Shown: positions 1 through 9,381 of the stretch, piece by piece | Numbering within the stretch: the first letter of the stretch is position 1 | How the letters are laid out: every line of letters starts with the position of its first letter | Source: Bacteroidales bacterium | GTDB taxonomy: Bacteria; Bacteroidota; Bacteroidia; Bacteroidales; Muribaculaceae | Direction of reading: 5' to 3' | Length of the DNA: 64,000 nucleotides | NCBI GenBank assembly: GCA_900768685.1 | Contig: CAAGDX010000018.1 | Span: forward strand, 1 to 64,000 | Program-made: the position numbers and the translations under genes | Notes under the pieces: generated by a model | The model's database searches: none | What the model saw: only the letters and a program-made list of their open reading frames with translations | Told to the model about the DNA's origin: nothing

Positions 1-78
1 CATCTATATGATTTGGGAATCCCAAACAAAGACAATCCTCTTTATGGGAGCAATAAACAAGCTCTAAAAGCCTGTTAA
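1..78 (+). CDS. C-terminal end of an unidentified protein (5' truncated by window edge)
   Basis: Frame 1 is open from the first base and gives 25 residues (ending KQALKAC) before a TAA at 76-78. A strong hairpin terminator follows about 70 bp later, as expected for the end of a transcription unit. The fragment is too short to identify and contains no recognisable motif. It could be a chance open frame, but the terminator at 150-180 makes a real gene end likely. Confidence 0.4.
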   Translation, partial: HLYDLGIPNKDNPLYGSNKQALKAC

Positions 79-149
79 ACGCAAGTATAAGTTTCATTAT
101 AAACAAGCTATAAGCTTTTTCTAAATAGATATTATGTAATAGCACAGTG

Positions 150-180
150 GCTGCCTCAGTTTTCGGGGCAGCTTTTTTTT
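150..180 (+). terminator. Intrinsic terminator of the upstream unit
   Basis: GCTGCC (150-155) pairs with GGCAGC (167-172) and is followed by eight T. It closes the gene entering from the left and isolates the next operon. Confidence 0.85.
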
Positions 181-290
181 GAATACTCTATAAGTCTCTG
201 AAAATTGGCAAACTTTTTTAATATTATTAAACTATGTTTTTAAACATAAAATTGGAAATTAAATTTATTATTAAAAAATTTTATAAAATA

Positions 291-322
291 TTTTGTAGTT
301 ATTAAAATTATGCATACCTTTG
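291..322 (+). promoter_or_regulatory. Bacteroides-type promoter of the first glycan operon
   Basis: TTTTG at 291-295 (-33 element) and TACCTTTG at 315-322 (-7 element, consensus TAnnTTTG) are 19 bp apart, the standard arrangement for the Bacteroidota primary sigma factor. The start site would fall near 328, giving a leader of about 40 nt before the oxidoreductase gene. The surrounding 180-368 is extremely AT-rich and holds no other feature I can support. Confidence 0.75.
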
Positions 323-368
323 CAAATGTAATACTAAACTTGCAACCCGCTATTTAACTAATTAAATA

Positions 369-2261
369 ATGTTTTACCAAAAATTCATACATATCATAAC
401 TAAAACTATAGTTACGCTTGTATGTTTAATCGCTTGTGTGGAAGCACGTTGCGAGCAGAGCGAATATGATGTGATTGTGGTTGGAGGTGGAGCATCCGGG
501 GTAGCGGCGGCAGTGCAAGCATCCCGCCTTGGAGCAAGTGTGCTCGTGGCAGAACCCACATCATGGGTGGGCGGAATGTTGACAGCGGCAGGAGTTAGTG
601 CCATAGACGGCAACTATAATCTGCGAGCAGGCTTTTGGGGTGAATTTTTTGATGCCCTTGTAAAGCATTACGGCAGTGCGGCTGCATTGCAGACCGGCTG
701 GGTGAGCAATGTGCTTTATGAGCCGCACGTAGGAAACGAAATTTTGACAAGTATAATTTCTCAGCAAAATAATGTAAGACTTTTATTGAACGCCGTTCCG
801 GTTTCGATAGAGAAAGTGGGCGGCAAGTGGGTTTGCATCTTTAATGATGAAAATGGAACGTTTGAATTTGTATCAAAAGTGCTTATAGACGCCACGGAAC
901 TTGGTGACGTAGCCAAGGACTTGGGCGTAACTTTTGATGTTGGTATGGAAAGCCGGTATGCAACCGGCGAGGATATTGCACCCGAGACGGGTAACGGTAT
1001 CATACAGGATTTGACGTATGTGGCTATTCTTAAAGACTACGGTGCGCCTCAAACACCCGTAGAGCCACATTCGTACAATCCGGACTACTATTCATGTTGT
1101 TGCATAAACGATAATTGCACAAATCCTTCGGAGCCCGATAGAATGTGGCAGCCGGAGAAGATGCTCACTTACGGCAAACTACCCGGCAGCACTCCTAAAT
1201 ATATGATAAACTGGCCGATAGAAGGCAACGACTACTATCTGAACCTGCTTGATATGACACCAGGCGAAAGAACTGCGGCACTCCAAGATGCCAAGGACTT
1301 TACGCTCGGTTTTGTGTATTTTATGCAGACGGAACTCGGCATGAATACACTCGGACTTGCAGATGACGAATTTCCTACGGAGGACTTGCTCCCGTTTATC
1401 CCATATCACCGTGAAAGCAGACGTATTCACGGCAAGGTGAGATTCACACTCCCTCATATCAGCGAACCTTATTCACAGTCTCAACCGCTTTACAGAACGG
1501 CAATAGCGGTGGGTGACTATGCCGTGGATCATCACCATGCAAGATACACAGGCAAAGAAGAACTGCCGAATCTCTATTTTCATGCTGTTCCTTCGTTTGG
1601 ATTGCCACTGGGAACCCTCCTTCCGCAGGGCGATTTCAGCAATTTTATTGTGGCGGAAAAATCCATCTCCGTTTCAAACATCGTGAATGGTGCAACACGT
1701 CTGCAACCCGTTGTGATGCAGATAGGTACGGCTGCCGGAACACTTGCCGGGCTTGCGGTGAAGCACGGATGCGATGTGGAAGAAGTCACGGTTCGTGACG
1801 TGCAGAATGCGGTGTTGGAAGCAGGCGGATATTTGCTCCCATACCTTGATGTGGATAAAACGTCATCACGATTCCTCGCTTACCAGAGAATAGGTGCTAC
1901 CGGAATTCTCCAGGCGGAAGGCAAAAACGAAGGTTGGGCAAATCAAACATGGCTCAATGTTGCAAACACAGTATATTTTGATGAAATTCAGGGACTTAAA
2001 GACTATTATGCTCTGAATAATCTCTCCACGGAACACGTGGCGATGACTCTCGCAGACTTTAAGGCACTCGCAGAAGAAATAAACCTCTGCGTGGGACTTA
2101 AAAACCTCCCTCAAGACCTGGCAGAAGCAATAGAAACCTCTCACATCGTCAATCTTGACACCAAGGTGCTGACGCGAGGCGATTTTGCAGTGCTGATAGA
2201 TGCAATTTTTAATCCTTTCAGCCGGGAAGTTGATATAACGGGAAAATTGATTGATAAATAA
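369..2261 (+). CDS. Secreted FAD-dependent oxidoreductase (FAD_oxidored family)
   Basis: A 630-residue flavoprotein. A hydrophobic signal segment (about residues 7-27) suggests export to the periplasm. It is followed by a Rossmann FAD-binding loop GGGASG at 39-44 and the 'VGGMLTAAG' stretch typical of the PF12831 FAD_oxidored family. Members are often found next to carbohydrate-active enzymes and are sometimes labelled 'xanthan lyase' without biochemical proof. As the first gene of a glycan operon directly behind a strong promoter, it may oxidise a sugar or sugar derivative, but the substrate and electron acceptor are unknown. The C-terminal about 130 residues (from about 500) form a separate helical segment rich in acidic residues. 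Family assignment is solid; the role is inferred from context. Confidence 0.85.
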   Translation: MFYQKFIHIITKTIVTLVCLIACVEARCEQSEYDVIVVGGGASGVAAAVQASRLGASVLVAEPTSWVGGMLTAAGVSAIDGNYNLRAGFWGEFFDALVKHYGSAAALQTGWVSNVLYEPHVGNEILTSIISQQNNVRLLLNAVPVSIEKVGGKWVCIFNDENGTFEFVSKVLIDATELGDVAKDLGVTFDVGMESRYATGEDIAPETGNGIIQDLTYVAILKDYGAPQTPVEPHSYNPDYYSCCCINDNCTNPSEPDRMWQPEKMLTYGKLPGSTPKYMINWPIEGNDYYLNLLDMTPGERTAALQDAKDFTLGFVYFMQTELGMNTLGLADDEFPTEDLLPFIPYHRESRRIHGKVRFTLPHISEPYSQSQPLYRTAIAVGDYAVDHHHARYTGKEELPNLYFHAVPSFGLPLGTLLPQGDFSNFIVAEKSISVSNIVNGATRLQPVVMQIGTAAGTLAGLAVKHGCDVEEVTVRDVQNAVLEAGGYLLPYLDVDKTSSRFLAYQRIGATGILQAEGKNEGWANQTWLNVANTVYFDEIQGLKDYYALNNLSTEHVAMTLADFKALAEEINLCVGLKNLPQDLAEAIETSHIVNLDTKVLTRGDFAVLIDAIFNPFSREVDITGKLIDK

Positions 2262-2325
2262 ATCTATTGACGAAACATATAAAAATTAACTAATATCTAA
2301 TATCCATTAAAAAAATCATACTATC

Positions 2326-3426
2326 ATGTCAGACCGCAGACAATTCTTAAAAGACCTTGCAGTGATTGGTGCAGCCGCAGTTGCAGCCCCTGCAGTACTT
2401 GGTTCAACGAAAGATGAATTGACCGACGAGCAAAAAGCACAAATTGCCGTTGATGCAGACAACAGCAATTTCTGGTTGGTAGATAAAAACAAAGGACTTA
2501 AAATCACAGGTACTTTCCTTGATGAGATTTCTCACGACATTCCTCACCAGAACTGGGGTGTGAAAGAATGGGACCGTGATTTCCAGCACATGAAAGCGAT
2601 AGGAATAGACACAGTAATCATGATTCGTTCCGGTTATCGCAAATTTATCACTTTTGATTCTCCTTATCTCCAGGGCAAAGGTTGCTACCGCCCGTCACAG
2701 GATTTGCTGGAAATGTTCCTCACACTTGCCGACAAATACGACATGAAATTCTACTTTGGTCTTTACGATTCCGGTCGCTACTGGGATACGGGCGATATGA
2801 CTTGGGAAGTGGAAGACAACAAGTATGTTATCGATGAAGTTTGGGAAAATTACGGCAGCAAGCACAAGAGTTTCCAAGGTTGGTACATCAGTGGTGAAAT
2901 AAGTCGTGCTACAAAGGGTGCTATCGGTGCTTTCCACCAGCTTGGCAAACAGTGTAAAGACGTTTCCGGCGGTCTGCCAACGTTTATTTCACCTTGGATT
3001 GACGGCAAAAAGGCTGTTATGGCTTCCGGCAGCGCACTCACGAAAGACGATGCCGTATCCGTTCAGCAGCACGAAAAAGAATGGGACGAAATTTTTGATG
3101 GCATCCACGACGTGGTAGATGCATGTGCGTTCCAGGACGGACAGATAGACTATGACGAACTTGATGCGTTCTTTGAAGTAAACAAGCGTCTTGCAGACAA
3201 ATATGGCATGCAGTGCTGGACAAATGCGGAGTCTTTTGACCGCGATATGCCTATCCGTTTCTTCCCTATCAAGTTTGACAAACTCCGCCTTAAACTCGAA
3301 GCAGCAAAACGTGCCGGCTACGACAAGGCTATCACATTTGAATTCAGCCACTTTATGAGTCCGCAGTCTGCTTATCTCCAGGCAGGACACCTCTACGACA
3401 GATATAAAGAATACTTTGGAATATAA
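2326..3426 (+). CDS. DUF4434 (TIM-barrel glycosidase-like) protein with Tat-like signal
   Basis: 366 residues. The N-terminus has RRQFLK at residues 4-9 followed by an alanine-rich hydrophobic stretch, which resembles a twin-arginine signal rather than a lipoprotein signal. The rest matches the DUF4434 type: 'GTFLDE', then 'MKAIGIDTVIM' and a run of alternating strands and helices with conserved aromatic and acidic residues, as in a glycoside-hydrolase-like TIM barrel. No activity has been proven for the family as far as I know. It lies 64 bp after the oxidoreductase in the same operon. A second, longer DUF4434 protein ends the locus at 23383-24822; the two are only distantly alike. Confidence 0.7.
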   Translation: MSDRRQFLKDLAVIGAAAVAAPAVLGSTKDELTDEQKAQIAVDADNSNFWLVDKNKGLKITGTFLDEISHDIPHQNWGVKEWDRDFQHMKAIGIDTVIMIRSGYRKFITFDSPYLQGKGCYRPSQDLLEMFLTLADKYDMKFYFGLYDSGRYWDTGDMTWEVEDNKYVIDEVWENYGSKHKSFQGWYISGEISRATKGAIGAFHQLGKQCKDVSGGLPTFISPWIDGKKAVMASGSALTKDDAVSVQQHEKEWDEIFDGIHDVVDACAFQDGQIDYDELDAFFEVNKRLADKYGMQCWTNAESFDRDMPIRFFPIKFDKLRLKLEAAKRAGYDKAITFEFSHFMSPQSAYLQAGHLYDRYKEYFGI

Positions 3427-3428
3427 TT

Positions 3429-3473
3429 CAGAGTCCCTCCGAGTTCTCTGAGTTCTCCGAGCACTCCGAGCCC
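3429..3473. repeat. 9-bp-period imperfect tandem repeat (TCCGAGTTC type, 5 units)
   Basis: Five units of nine bases (variants TCCGAGTTC, TCTGAGTTC, TCCGAGCAC, TCCGAGCCC) lie in the 80-bp gap between the DUF4434 gene and the permease gene. The same unit family occurs at 16822-16911. Confidence 0.8.
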
Positions 3474-3506
3474 TCCAAAAATTGAAAAAAAATAACTCCA
3501 AAAAAT

Positions 3507-4910
3507 ATGAAACAATACAATTTTGCATATTTGATATTTCTGTCAGTAGTAGCGGCATTAGGCGGTTTTCTTTTCGGCTACGACACGGCGGTGATTTCAG
3601 GCACCACGAATATGGTGGCAAGCCAATTCGGTTTAGATGATATATCTCTGGGCTGGTACGTGGGTTGTGCACTTGTAGGCTCAATAGCAGGTGTGCTTTC
3701 CGCAGGCGTTATGGGCGACTTTTTAGGACGCAAACGCTCCATGATAATAGCGGCATTGCTTTTCACGGTTTCCGCAGTGGGCTGTGCTGTTTGCGGCACA
3801 TTTAATGAACTCGTTATTTACAGAATAGTAGGCGGTGTCGGTATCGGTATCGCATCTATCATTTGTCCGCTTTACATCAGCGAACTTGCAGTTGCCAAGT
3901 ATCGCGGAAGTCTTGTGAGTTGCTATCAGTTGGCTATCACAATCGGCTTCCTTGGTGCATACCTTGTGAACTACGGCCTTTTAGGCTATTCCGAGACGGC
4001 AACGGCAGGCGACAGCCTTTATGACAAGATTTTTGTGAGCGAAGTATGGCGTGGAATGTTGGGAATGGAAACTCTCCCGGCAGCACTTTTCTTTGTGGTG
4101 ATATTCATCATTCCGGAGAGCCCCCGCTGGCAGATACTTCGCGGCGACCTCGGTGCTGCACGTGCCACACTCGGCAGGGTATATTTGGTTTCTTCTGAAG
4201 CGGAAGAGCAGGTGGAAGCAACACGCAAAGTGAGTGAAAATAAAGACGGAGGCAGCGAAATAAGCATGCTTTTCTCACCGGGTATTTTCAAAGCCCTCCT
4301 CATTGGTGTGGGCATTGCCATTCTCGGTCAGTTTATGGGCGTGAATGCAGTGCTTTACTATGGACCTAAGATTTTTGAAGATGCAGGACTTTCCGGCGGC
4401 GATTCGCTTTTCTACCAGGTAATGATAGGTCTTGTGAACACAATTACCACTATTCTTGCACTTGTGATTATAGACAAGGTTGGACGCAAGCAGCTCATTT
4501 ACTGGGGAGTAGGCGGTATGATAATATCACTCTTGCTGATAGCCTTTTATTTCACGTACGGCACGGAAATGGGCATTTCCAGCATATTCCTGCTCACGTT
4601 CTTCCTCCTTTACATTTTCTGCTGTGCAATTTCCATTTGTGCAGTGGTATGGGTAATCCTGAGCGAGATGTATCCGGTGAAAGTACGCGGCATTGCAATG
4701 AGTATAGCAGGACTTGCACTCTGGATTGGCACATACCTCATCGGACAACTTACACCGTGGCTTCTCAAGAACGCCACTCCGGCAGGCACATTCATCATCT
4801 TTGCTGCAATGTGCGTTCCATACATCTTGATAATGTGGAAACTCGTTCCGGAAACAACGGGTAAATCACTGGAAGAAATTGAGCAATATTGGACAAGAAA
4901 GCAAAAATAA
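3507..4910 (+). CDS. MFS sugar transporter (sugar porter family)
   Basis: A 467-residue inner-membrane permease of the major facilitator superfamily with about 12 hydrophobic segments. Sugar-porter signatures are present: 'GGFLFGYDTAVISG' in TM1, the DxxGRK loop, 'PESPRW' after TM6, 'DKVGRK' and the terminal 'PETTGKSLEEIE'. This points to proton- or sodium-coupled monosaccharide uptake as in XylE/GLUT relatives. The next gene, an N-acylglucosamine 2-epimerase, suggests an amino sugar or epimerisable hexose as substrate. That specificity is inferred, not visible. Same operon, 69 bp before the epimerase. Confidence 0.85.
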   Translation: MKQYNFAYLIFLSVVAALGGFLFGYDTAVISGTTNMVASQFGLDDISLGWYVGCALVGSIAGVLSAGVMGDFLGRKRSMIIAALLFTVSAVGCAVCGTFNELVIYRIVGGVGIGIASIICPLYISELAVAKYRGSLVSCYQLAITIGFLGAYLVNYGLLGYSETATAGDSLYDKIFVSEVWRGMLGMETLPAALFFVVIFIIPESPRWQILRGDLGAARATLGRVYLVSSEAEEQVEATRKVSENKDGGSEISMLFSPGIFKALLIGVGIAILGQFMGVNAVLYYGPKIFEDAGLSGGDSLFYQVMIGLVNTITTILALVIIDKVGRKQLIYWGVGGMIISLLLIAFYFTYGTEMGISSIFLLTFFLLYIFCCAISICAVVWVILSEMYPVKVRGIAMSIAGLALWIGTYLIGQLTPWLLKNATPAGTFIIFAAMCVPYILIMWKLVPETTGKSLEEIEQYWTRKQK

Positions 4911-4979
4911 TGCTCACTAAGTTGAAATAAGCAAATCAAACATAAATATCAATAAACACAACAAACTAAAATCGACATT

Positions 4980-6149
4980 ATGGAGGATTTTAAGAAATTA
5001 GCAGAGCAGTATAAGTCTGAACTGTTGGACTCCGTTCTTCCATTCTGGCTTGAAAAGTCGCAAGACAAAGAATTTGGCGGCTTTTTCACTTGCTTGGACC
5101 GCAAGGGAGAAGTTTTTGATACAGACAAATTCATTTGGCTTCAGGGACGCGAAGTCTGGATGTTTTCTATGCTTTACAATAAGGTAGAGCACAAAAAGGA
5201 ATGGCTTGATGCTGCTATTCAGGGAGGTGAATTCCTCAAAAAGTATGGCCACGACGGCAACTATAACTGGTATTTTTCACTTACTCGTGAAGGCAAGCCG
5301 CTGATTGAGCCGTATAATATTTTCTCATACACTTTTGCCACTATGGCTTTCGGCCAACTCAGTATTGCAACAGGCAATAAGGAATACGCCGATATAGCAA
5401 AGAAAACTTTCGATATCGTTCTCTCCAAGGTAGATAATCCAAAGGGCAAATGGAACAAGGCACATGCAGGCACTCGCAGCCTCAAGAATTTTGCACTCCC
5501 TATGATTCTGTGCAACCTTGCATTGGAAATCGAACCTCTTCTGGATCCGAACTATATGCAGAAAGCAATAGACGTTTGTATCCATGAAGTGATGGACGTT
5601 TTCCGTCGCCCGGAACTCGGCGGTCTTGTAGTGGAAAATGTGGCTGAAGACGGCTCTCTTGTGGATTGCATGGACGGTCGCCACATGAACCCGGGACATG
5701 CTATCGAGGCAATGTGGTTTATTATGGACCTCGGTGTACGCCTTAATCGTCCGGAACTCATCGAGCAGGCAAAAGACACTGCTATCAAAATGGCGGAATA
5801 CGGCTGGGATAAGGAGTACGGAGGTATTTTCTATTTTATGGACCTCCACGGACATCCTACTCAGGAACTTGAATGGGACCAGAAACTCTGGTGGGTACAC
5901 ATTGAAACACTTATCTCCATGATTAAGGGCTACCAGCTCACAGGCGACGAACGCTGCTTGGAATGGTTCAAACGTGTACACGACTACACTTGGGAACACT
6001 TCAAAGACAAAGAATACCCGGAATGGTTCGGCTATCTGAACCGCCGCGGCGAGGTGCTTCTCGAACTCAAAGGCGGAAAATGGAAAGGCTGTTTCCACGT
6101 TCCGCGCGGACTTTTCCAAGTATGGCAAATCCTTGAAAAATTAAAATAA
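4980..6149 (+). CDS. N-acylglucosamine 2-epimerase family protein (AGE)
   Basis: 389 residues, the usual length for the AGE family, an (alpha/alpha)6 barrel that interconverts GlcNAc and ManNAc (or, in relatives, reducing-end sugars such as cellobiose or mannose). The family signature RHMNPGHAIE lies at 234-243, and 'WLQGREVWMFS' (about 54-64) and the C-terminal 'HVPRGLFQVW' are also typical. No signal peptide, so cytoplasmic. Beside the permease it would act on the imported sugar. In Bacteroides and Tannerella sialic-acid loci an AGE replaces NanE, but here no sialidase or neuraminate lyase is present, so the substrate is open. Confidence 0.85.
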   Translation: MEDFKKLAEQYKSELLDSVLPFWLEKSQDKEFGGFFTCLDRKGEVFDTDKFIWLQGREVWMFSMLYNKVEHKKEWLDAAIQGGEFLKKYGHDGNYNWYFSLTREGKPLIEPYNIFSYTFATMAFGQLSIATGNKEYADIAKKTFDIVLSKVDNPKGKWNKAHAGTRSLKNFALPMILCNLALEIEPLLDPNYMQKAIDVCIHEVMDVFRRPELGGLVVENVAEDGSLVDCMDGRHMNPGHAIEAMWFIMDLGVRLNRPELIEQAKDTAIKMAEYGWDKEYGGIFYFMDLHGHPTQELEWDQKLWWVHIETLISMIKGYQLTGDERCLEWFKRVHDYTWEHFKDKEYPEWFGYLNRRGEVLLELKGGKWKGCFHVPRGLFQVWQILEKLK

Positions 6150-6186
6150 ATAATTTTTTTACTAACATAATTTACTTATTTGTTCT

Positions 6187-9100
6187 ATGGAGTATAACTC
6201 AAAATCTAACGTGATGAGTACTTTCCGCCGCATAATGTTGGCGATGATGCTCGTTGTGGCATTACCATTTTATGGTACTGCTCAAAATGTGATTTCGGGT
6301 ACAGTAACTGATGAACAGGGTGAACCTCTTATCGGTGTATCGGTATTGGTAAAAGAATCCAAAGCCGGTGTCAGCACTGATATTGACGGTAAGTATTCTG
6401 TCAGTGCCTCTAAAGGTCAGACAATCAGCTTCACCTACATCGGTATGGTGCCTCAGGAAATAAAAGTCGGAGCCGGCAAGGTTATCGACGTAGTGTTGAA
6501 ACAAACTGCTGAAAGCCTCGACGAAGTTGTTGTTGTAGGTTATGGTAAACAGAAAAAATCTTCTATCACAGGTGCCGTTTCAGCTATCAAGGGTGATGAA
6601 CTTCTCCAAGCACCTTCCACTCAGCTCACTCAGATGCTCGGTGGTAAAGTGGCGGGTATTTCTTCAATCCAAACTTCAGGTGAACCGGGTGCCGACCAGG
6701 CTTCACTCCGCATCCGCGGTTCTAACAAGGCTGTTACTTACATCGTAGATGGTGTGCCACGTTCTATCGACGAAATCGACCCGAACGATATCGCAAGCCT
6801 CTCCGTACTTAAGGATGCTGCTGCAACTGCAGTATATGGTCTTAACGCTGCCGGTGGTGTTATCATCGTTACTACCAAGAAAGGTAACACAGGTACTCCA
6901 CGCGTAACTTACGACGGTTCCGTAGGTTTCTCTATGAATGCAAACTTCCCGAAATTTATGGACGGTCTCCAGTTCATGAACTACTACAACATGGCAGACC
7001 TCATGGACCAACTCGCAAGCGGACAAATCACGGACCGCAGCCAGTACGTTCCTAAATTTACTCAGGAAATGTTTGAAAAGGTTGCTAACAACGACCCGAC
7101 AGACGGCTACGACAACTACGACTACATTGGCGAAGTTTTCGGAACAGGTATGACTACAAAACACACTGTTTCCATGCAGGGTGGTACTGATAACCATACT
7201 TACTATGCTTCTATCGGTTATCTCGGTCAGGAAGGTAACATAGACAACTTCAAGTACAACCGCTACTCTATGCGTTTCAACCTCGAGTCCAAACTCGCTA
7301 AGTACTGGACCCTCAATATGGGTGCTTCCGGTTTTGTTTATGACAACAAGACTCCGGGTTACAATTCAGGTGGTGCAGACAACGGTTACTATGAAGCAGG
7401 CTACATGAGTATCGCTCACCAGACTATCGCTATGCACCCGTACCTCGCTCCTACTTACGACGGTTACTACACAGGTGTGACTTCAAACAACGGTTCAAGC
7501 CCGAACAGCCCGTTTGCCGCTATCTATGAATCCGGCTTCAAGAAAACAGACGGAATAGATATCCGCACAAACATCGGCTTGCAGTTCGACTTACCTTGGG
7601 TAAAAGGTCTCTCTGTTAAGGTTTCAGGTGCTTACGACTATAGCAACTCTCACAACAAAAACCTTGACACTCCGTTCCAGGTTATGCAGTACAACAAAAC
7701 CGACGGTTCTTACACACTCGTACAAGGTGAAAAAGGAACTTCAGTGAAAGTTGGCGAAGGTAGCACATACAACAAGCAACTCCTCGGTAACTTCCAGATT
7801 AACTACGACAACACTTTCAACGGTGTTCACAACGTTTCTATCCTCGCCCTTATGGAAGCTCGCGAAAACAAGAGCAACGCACTCTCTGCTTACGCTAAGG
7901 ACCTCGACTTCCCCGAACTTCCGGAACTCGGACTCGGAACAATGGAAGATATAGGCGGCTGGAGCGACAAAACTCGTCGTCTGGGCTACGTATTCCGTGC
8001 AAGTTACAACTACGCTAACAAATACTTCGCAGAATTCTCCGGTCGTTACGACGGTTCATATAAATTCTCCGGTAACGTTTCAGGCAAACGTTGGGCATTC
8101 TTCCCATCAGGTTCTCTTGCATGGCGTATGAGCGAAGAAAGCTTTATGGACTTCTCAGACGGATGGCTCGATGACCTCAAGGTTCGCGCATCTATGGGTC
8201 TTGTGGGTGACGACTCCGGTTCTGCAGCATACGCATTCCTCAGCACTTACGCATTCGGAAACAAACTCTTCCTGGATAATTCAACAGTAAACTCCGTATA
8301 TCTGGCATACGTAGCAAACCCGAACCTCACATGGACCAAGACACGCTCTTGGAACGTTGGTTTCGATGCTACTCTCTGGGGCGGACTCCTCGGTGTTGAA
8401 TTCGACGCATTCTATAACTATACTTACGATATCCTCCAATCACTCGGTAGCGACTATCCACCATCCATGGGCGGTTACTTCCCATCTTACGCAAACATCG
8501 GTAAGACAGATGCAAAGGGTATTGATATCCTCCTCACTCACCACAACAGATTCAACGTGGCAGGCAAGCCTTTCCACTACTCAATTTCCGGAAATATGTC
8601 TTGGGCACAGAACCGCTGGCTCAAATACCCGGACTCTCCAAACACTGCTGAATGGCGTAAAGTTACAGGCACAAGCCTCAATGCTACTTGGGGTTGGGTT
8701 GCAGACGGACTCTACCGCTCAGAAGAAGAAATTGACAACTCTGCATGGTTCGGTACTCGTCCAAACGTAGGTGACATCAAGTATGTGGACCTCAACGGTG
8801 ACGGTAAGATAGACTGGGATGACCGTGGTCGTATCGGTCGTGGTCTCCGTCCTGAAATCACATTCGGTCTTAACCTCGCAGCAGACTGGAACGGCTTTGA
8901 CATCAACGCACAGTTCACAGGTGGTGCAAAATTCGATGTTTCCATGACAGGTACTTACTACAACGGTTACGACGACAACACAATCTGGACACAGACATTC
9001 AAAGAAGGCGGTAACTCACCTCTCTTCCTCGTAACTAACGCTTGGAATATCGACAATCCTAACGGCACAATGCCTCGCCTTACTACCGGCAACACCGGTC

Positions 9101-9366
9101 ACGGCGGTGACAACGGTCTCGCTTCTACATTCTGGTTCCGCAAAGGCGACTATATCCGCCTCAAATCTTGCCAACTCGGCTATACATTCCCGCAAAAATG
9201 GATGAGCAAAGCAGGAATCCAGAAACTCCGCGTTTACGTAGAAGGTTCTAACCTCTTTACTATTGATGACCTCCCTGCAGGCTTTGACCCTGAATCACCG
9301 GAAGTTAACAACGGTTATTACCCGCAACAGCGTACTATTATGGGTGGTGTAACTTTAACATTCTAA
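6187..9366 (+). CDS. SusC/RagA-family TonB-dependent outer-membrane transporter
   Basis: 1059 residues. Signal peptide about 10-32, then a carboxypeptidase-regulatory-like domain (about 36-105, 'ISGTVTDEQGEPLIGVSV'), a 'DEVVVVGYG' TonB-box-like segment (about 115-124), the plug domain, and a long beta-barrel ending in an aromatic residue (GGVTLTF). It imports oligosaccharides with the SusD partner that begins 16 bp downstream. The start at 6187 fits the 37-bp spacing to the epimerase gene; an internal ATG ten codons in would leave a shorter but still normal signal. Confidence 0.95.
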   Translation: MEYNSKSNVMSTFRRIMLAMMLVVALPFYGTAQNVISGTVTDEQGEPLIGVSVLVKESKAGVSTDIDGKYSVSASKGQTISFTYIGMVPQEIKVGAGKVIDVVLKQTAESLDEVVVVGYGKQKKSSITGAVSAIKGDELLQAPSTQLTQMLGGKVAGISSIQTSGEPGADQASLRIRGSNKAVTYIVDGVPRSIDEIDPNDIASLSVLKDAAATAVYGLNAAGGVIIVTTKKGNTGTPRVTYDGSVGFSMNANFPKFMDGLQFMNYYNMADLMDQLASGQITDRSQYVPKFTQEMFEKVANNDPTDGYDNYDYIGEVFGTGMTTKHTVSMQGGTDNHTYYASIGYLGQEGNIDNFKYNRYSMRFNLESKLAKYWTLNMGASGFVYDNKTPGYNSGGADNGYYEAGYMSIAHQTIAMHPYLAPTYDGYYTGVTSNNGSSPNSPFAAIYESGFKKTDGIDIRTNIGLQFDLPWVKGLSVKVSGAYDYSNSHNKNLDTPFQVMQYNKTDGSYTLVQGEKGTSVKVGEGSTYNKQLLGNFQINYDNTFNGVHNVSILALMEARENKSNALSAYAKDLDFPELPELGLGTMEDIGGWSDKTRRLGYVFRASYNYANKYFAEFSGRYDGSYKFSGNVSGKRWAFFPSGSLAWRMSEESFMDFSDGWLDDLKVRASMGLVGDDSGSAAYAFLSTYAFGNKLFLDNSTVNSVYLAYVANPNLTWTKTRSWNVGFDATLWGGLLGVEFDAFYNYTYDILQSLGSDYPPSMGGYFPSYANIGKTDAKGIDILLTHHNRFNVAGKPFHYSISGNMSWAQNRWLKYPDSPNTAEWRKVTGTSLNATWGWVADGLYRSEEEIDNSAWFGTRPNVGDIKYVDLNGDGKIDWDDRGRIGRGLRPEITFGLNLAADWNGFDINAQFTGGAKFDVSMTGTYYNGYDDNTIWTQTFKEGGNSPLFLVTNAWNIDNPNGTMPRLTTGNTGHGGDNGLASTFWFRKGDYIRLKSCQLGYTFPQKWMSKAGIQKLRVYVEGSNLFTIDDLPAGFDPESPEVNNGYYPQQRTIMGGVTLTF

Positions 9367-9381
9367 TATTGACAGACAATT

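Noticed and set aside
2989..3684. Long minus-strand open frame (231 codons) opposite the DUF4434 and permease genes
   Set aside because: It overlaps two clear genes, has low-complexity basic/aromatic composition and no family motif; a shadow of the real coding strand.
5325..6128. Minus-strand open frame of 267 codons
   Set aside because: Opposite the AGE epimerase gene whose motifs are unambiguous.
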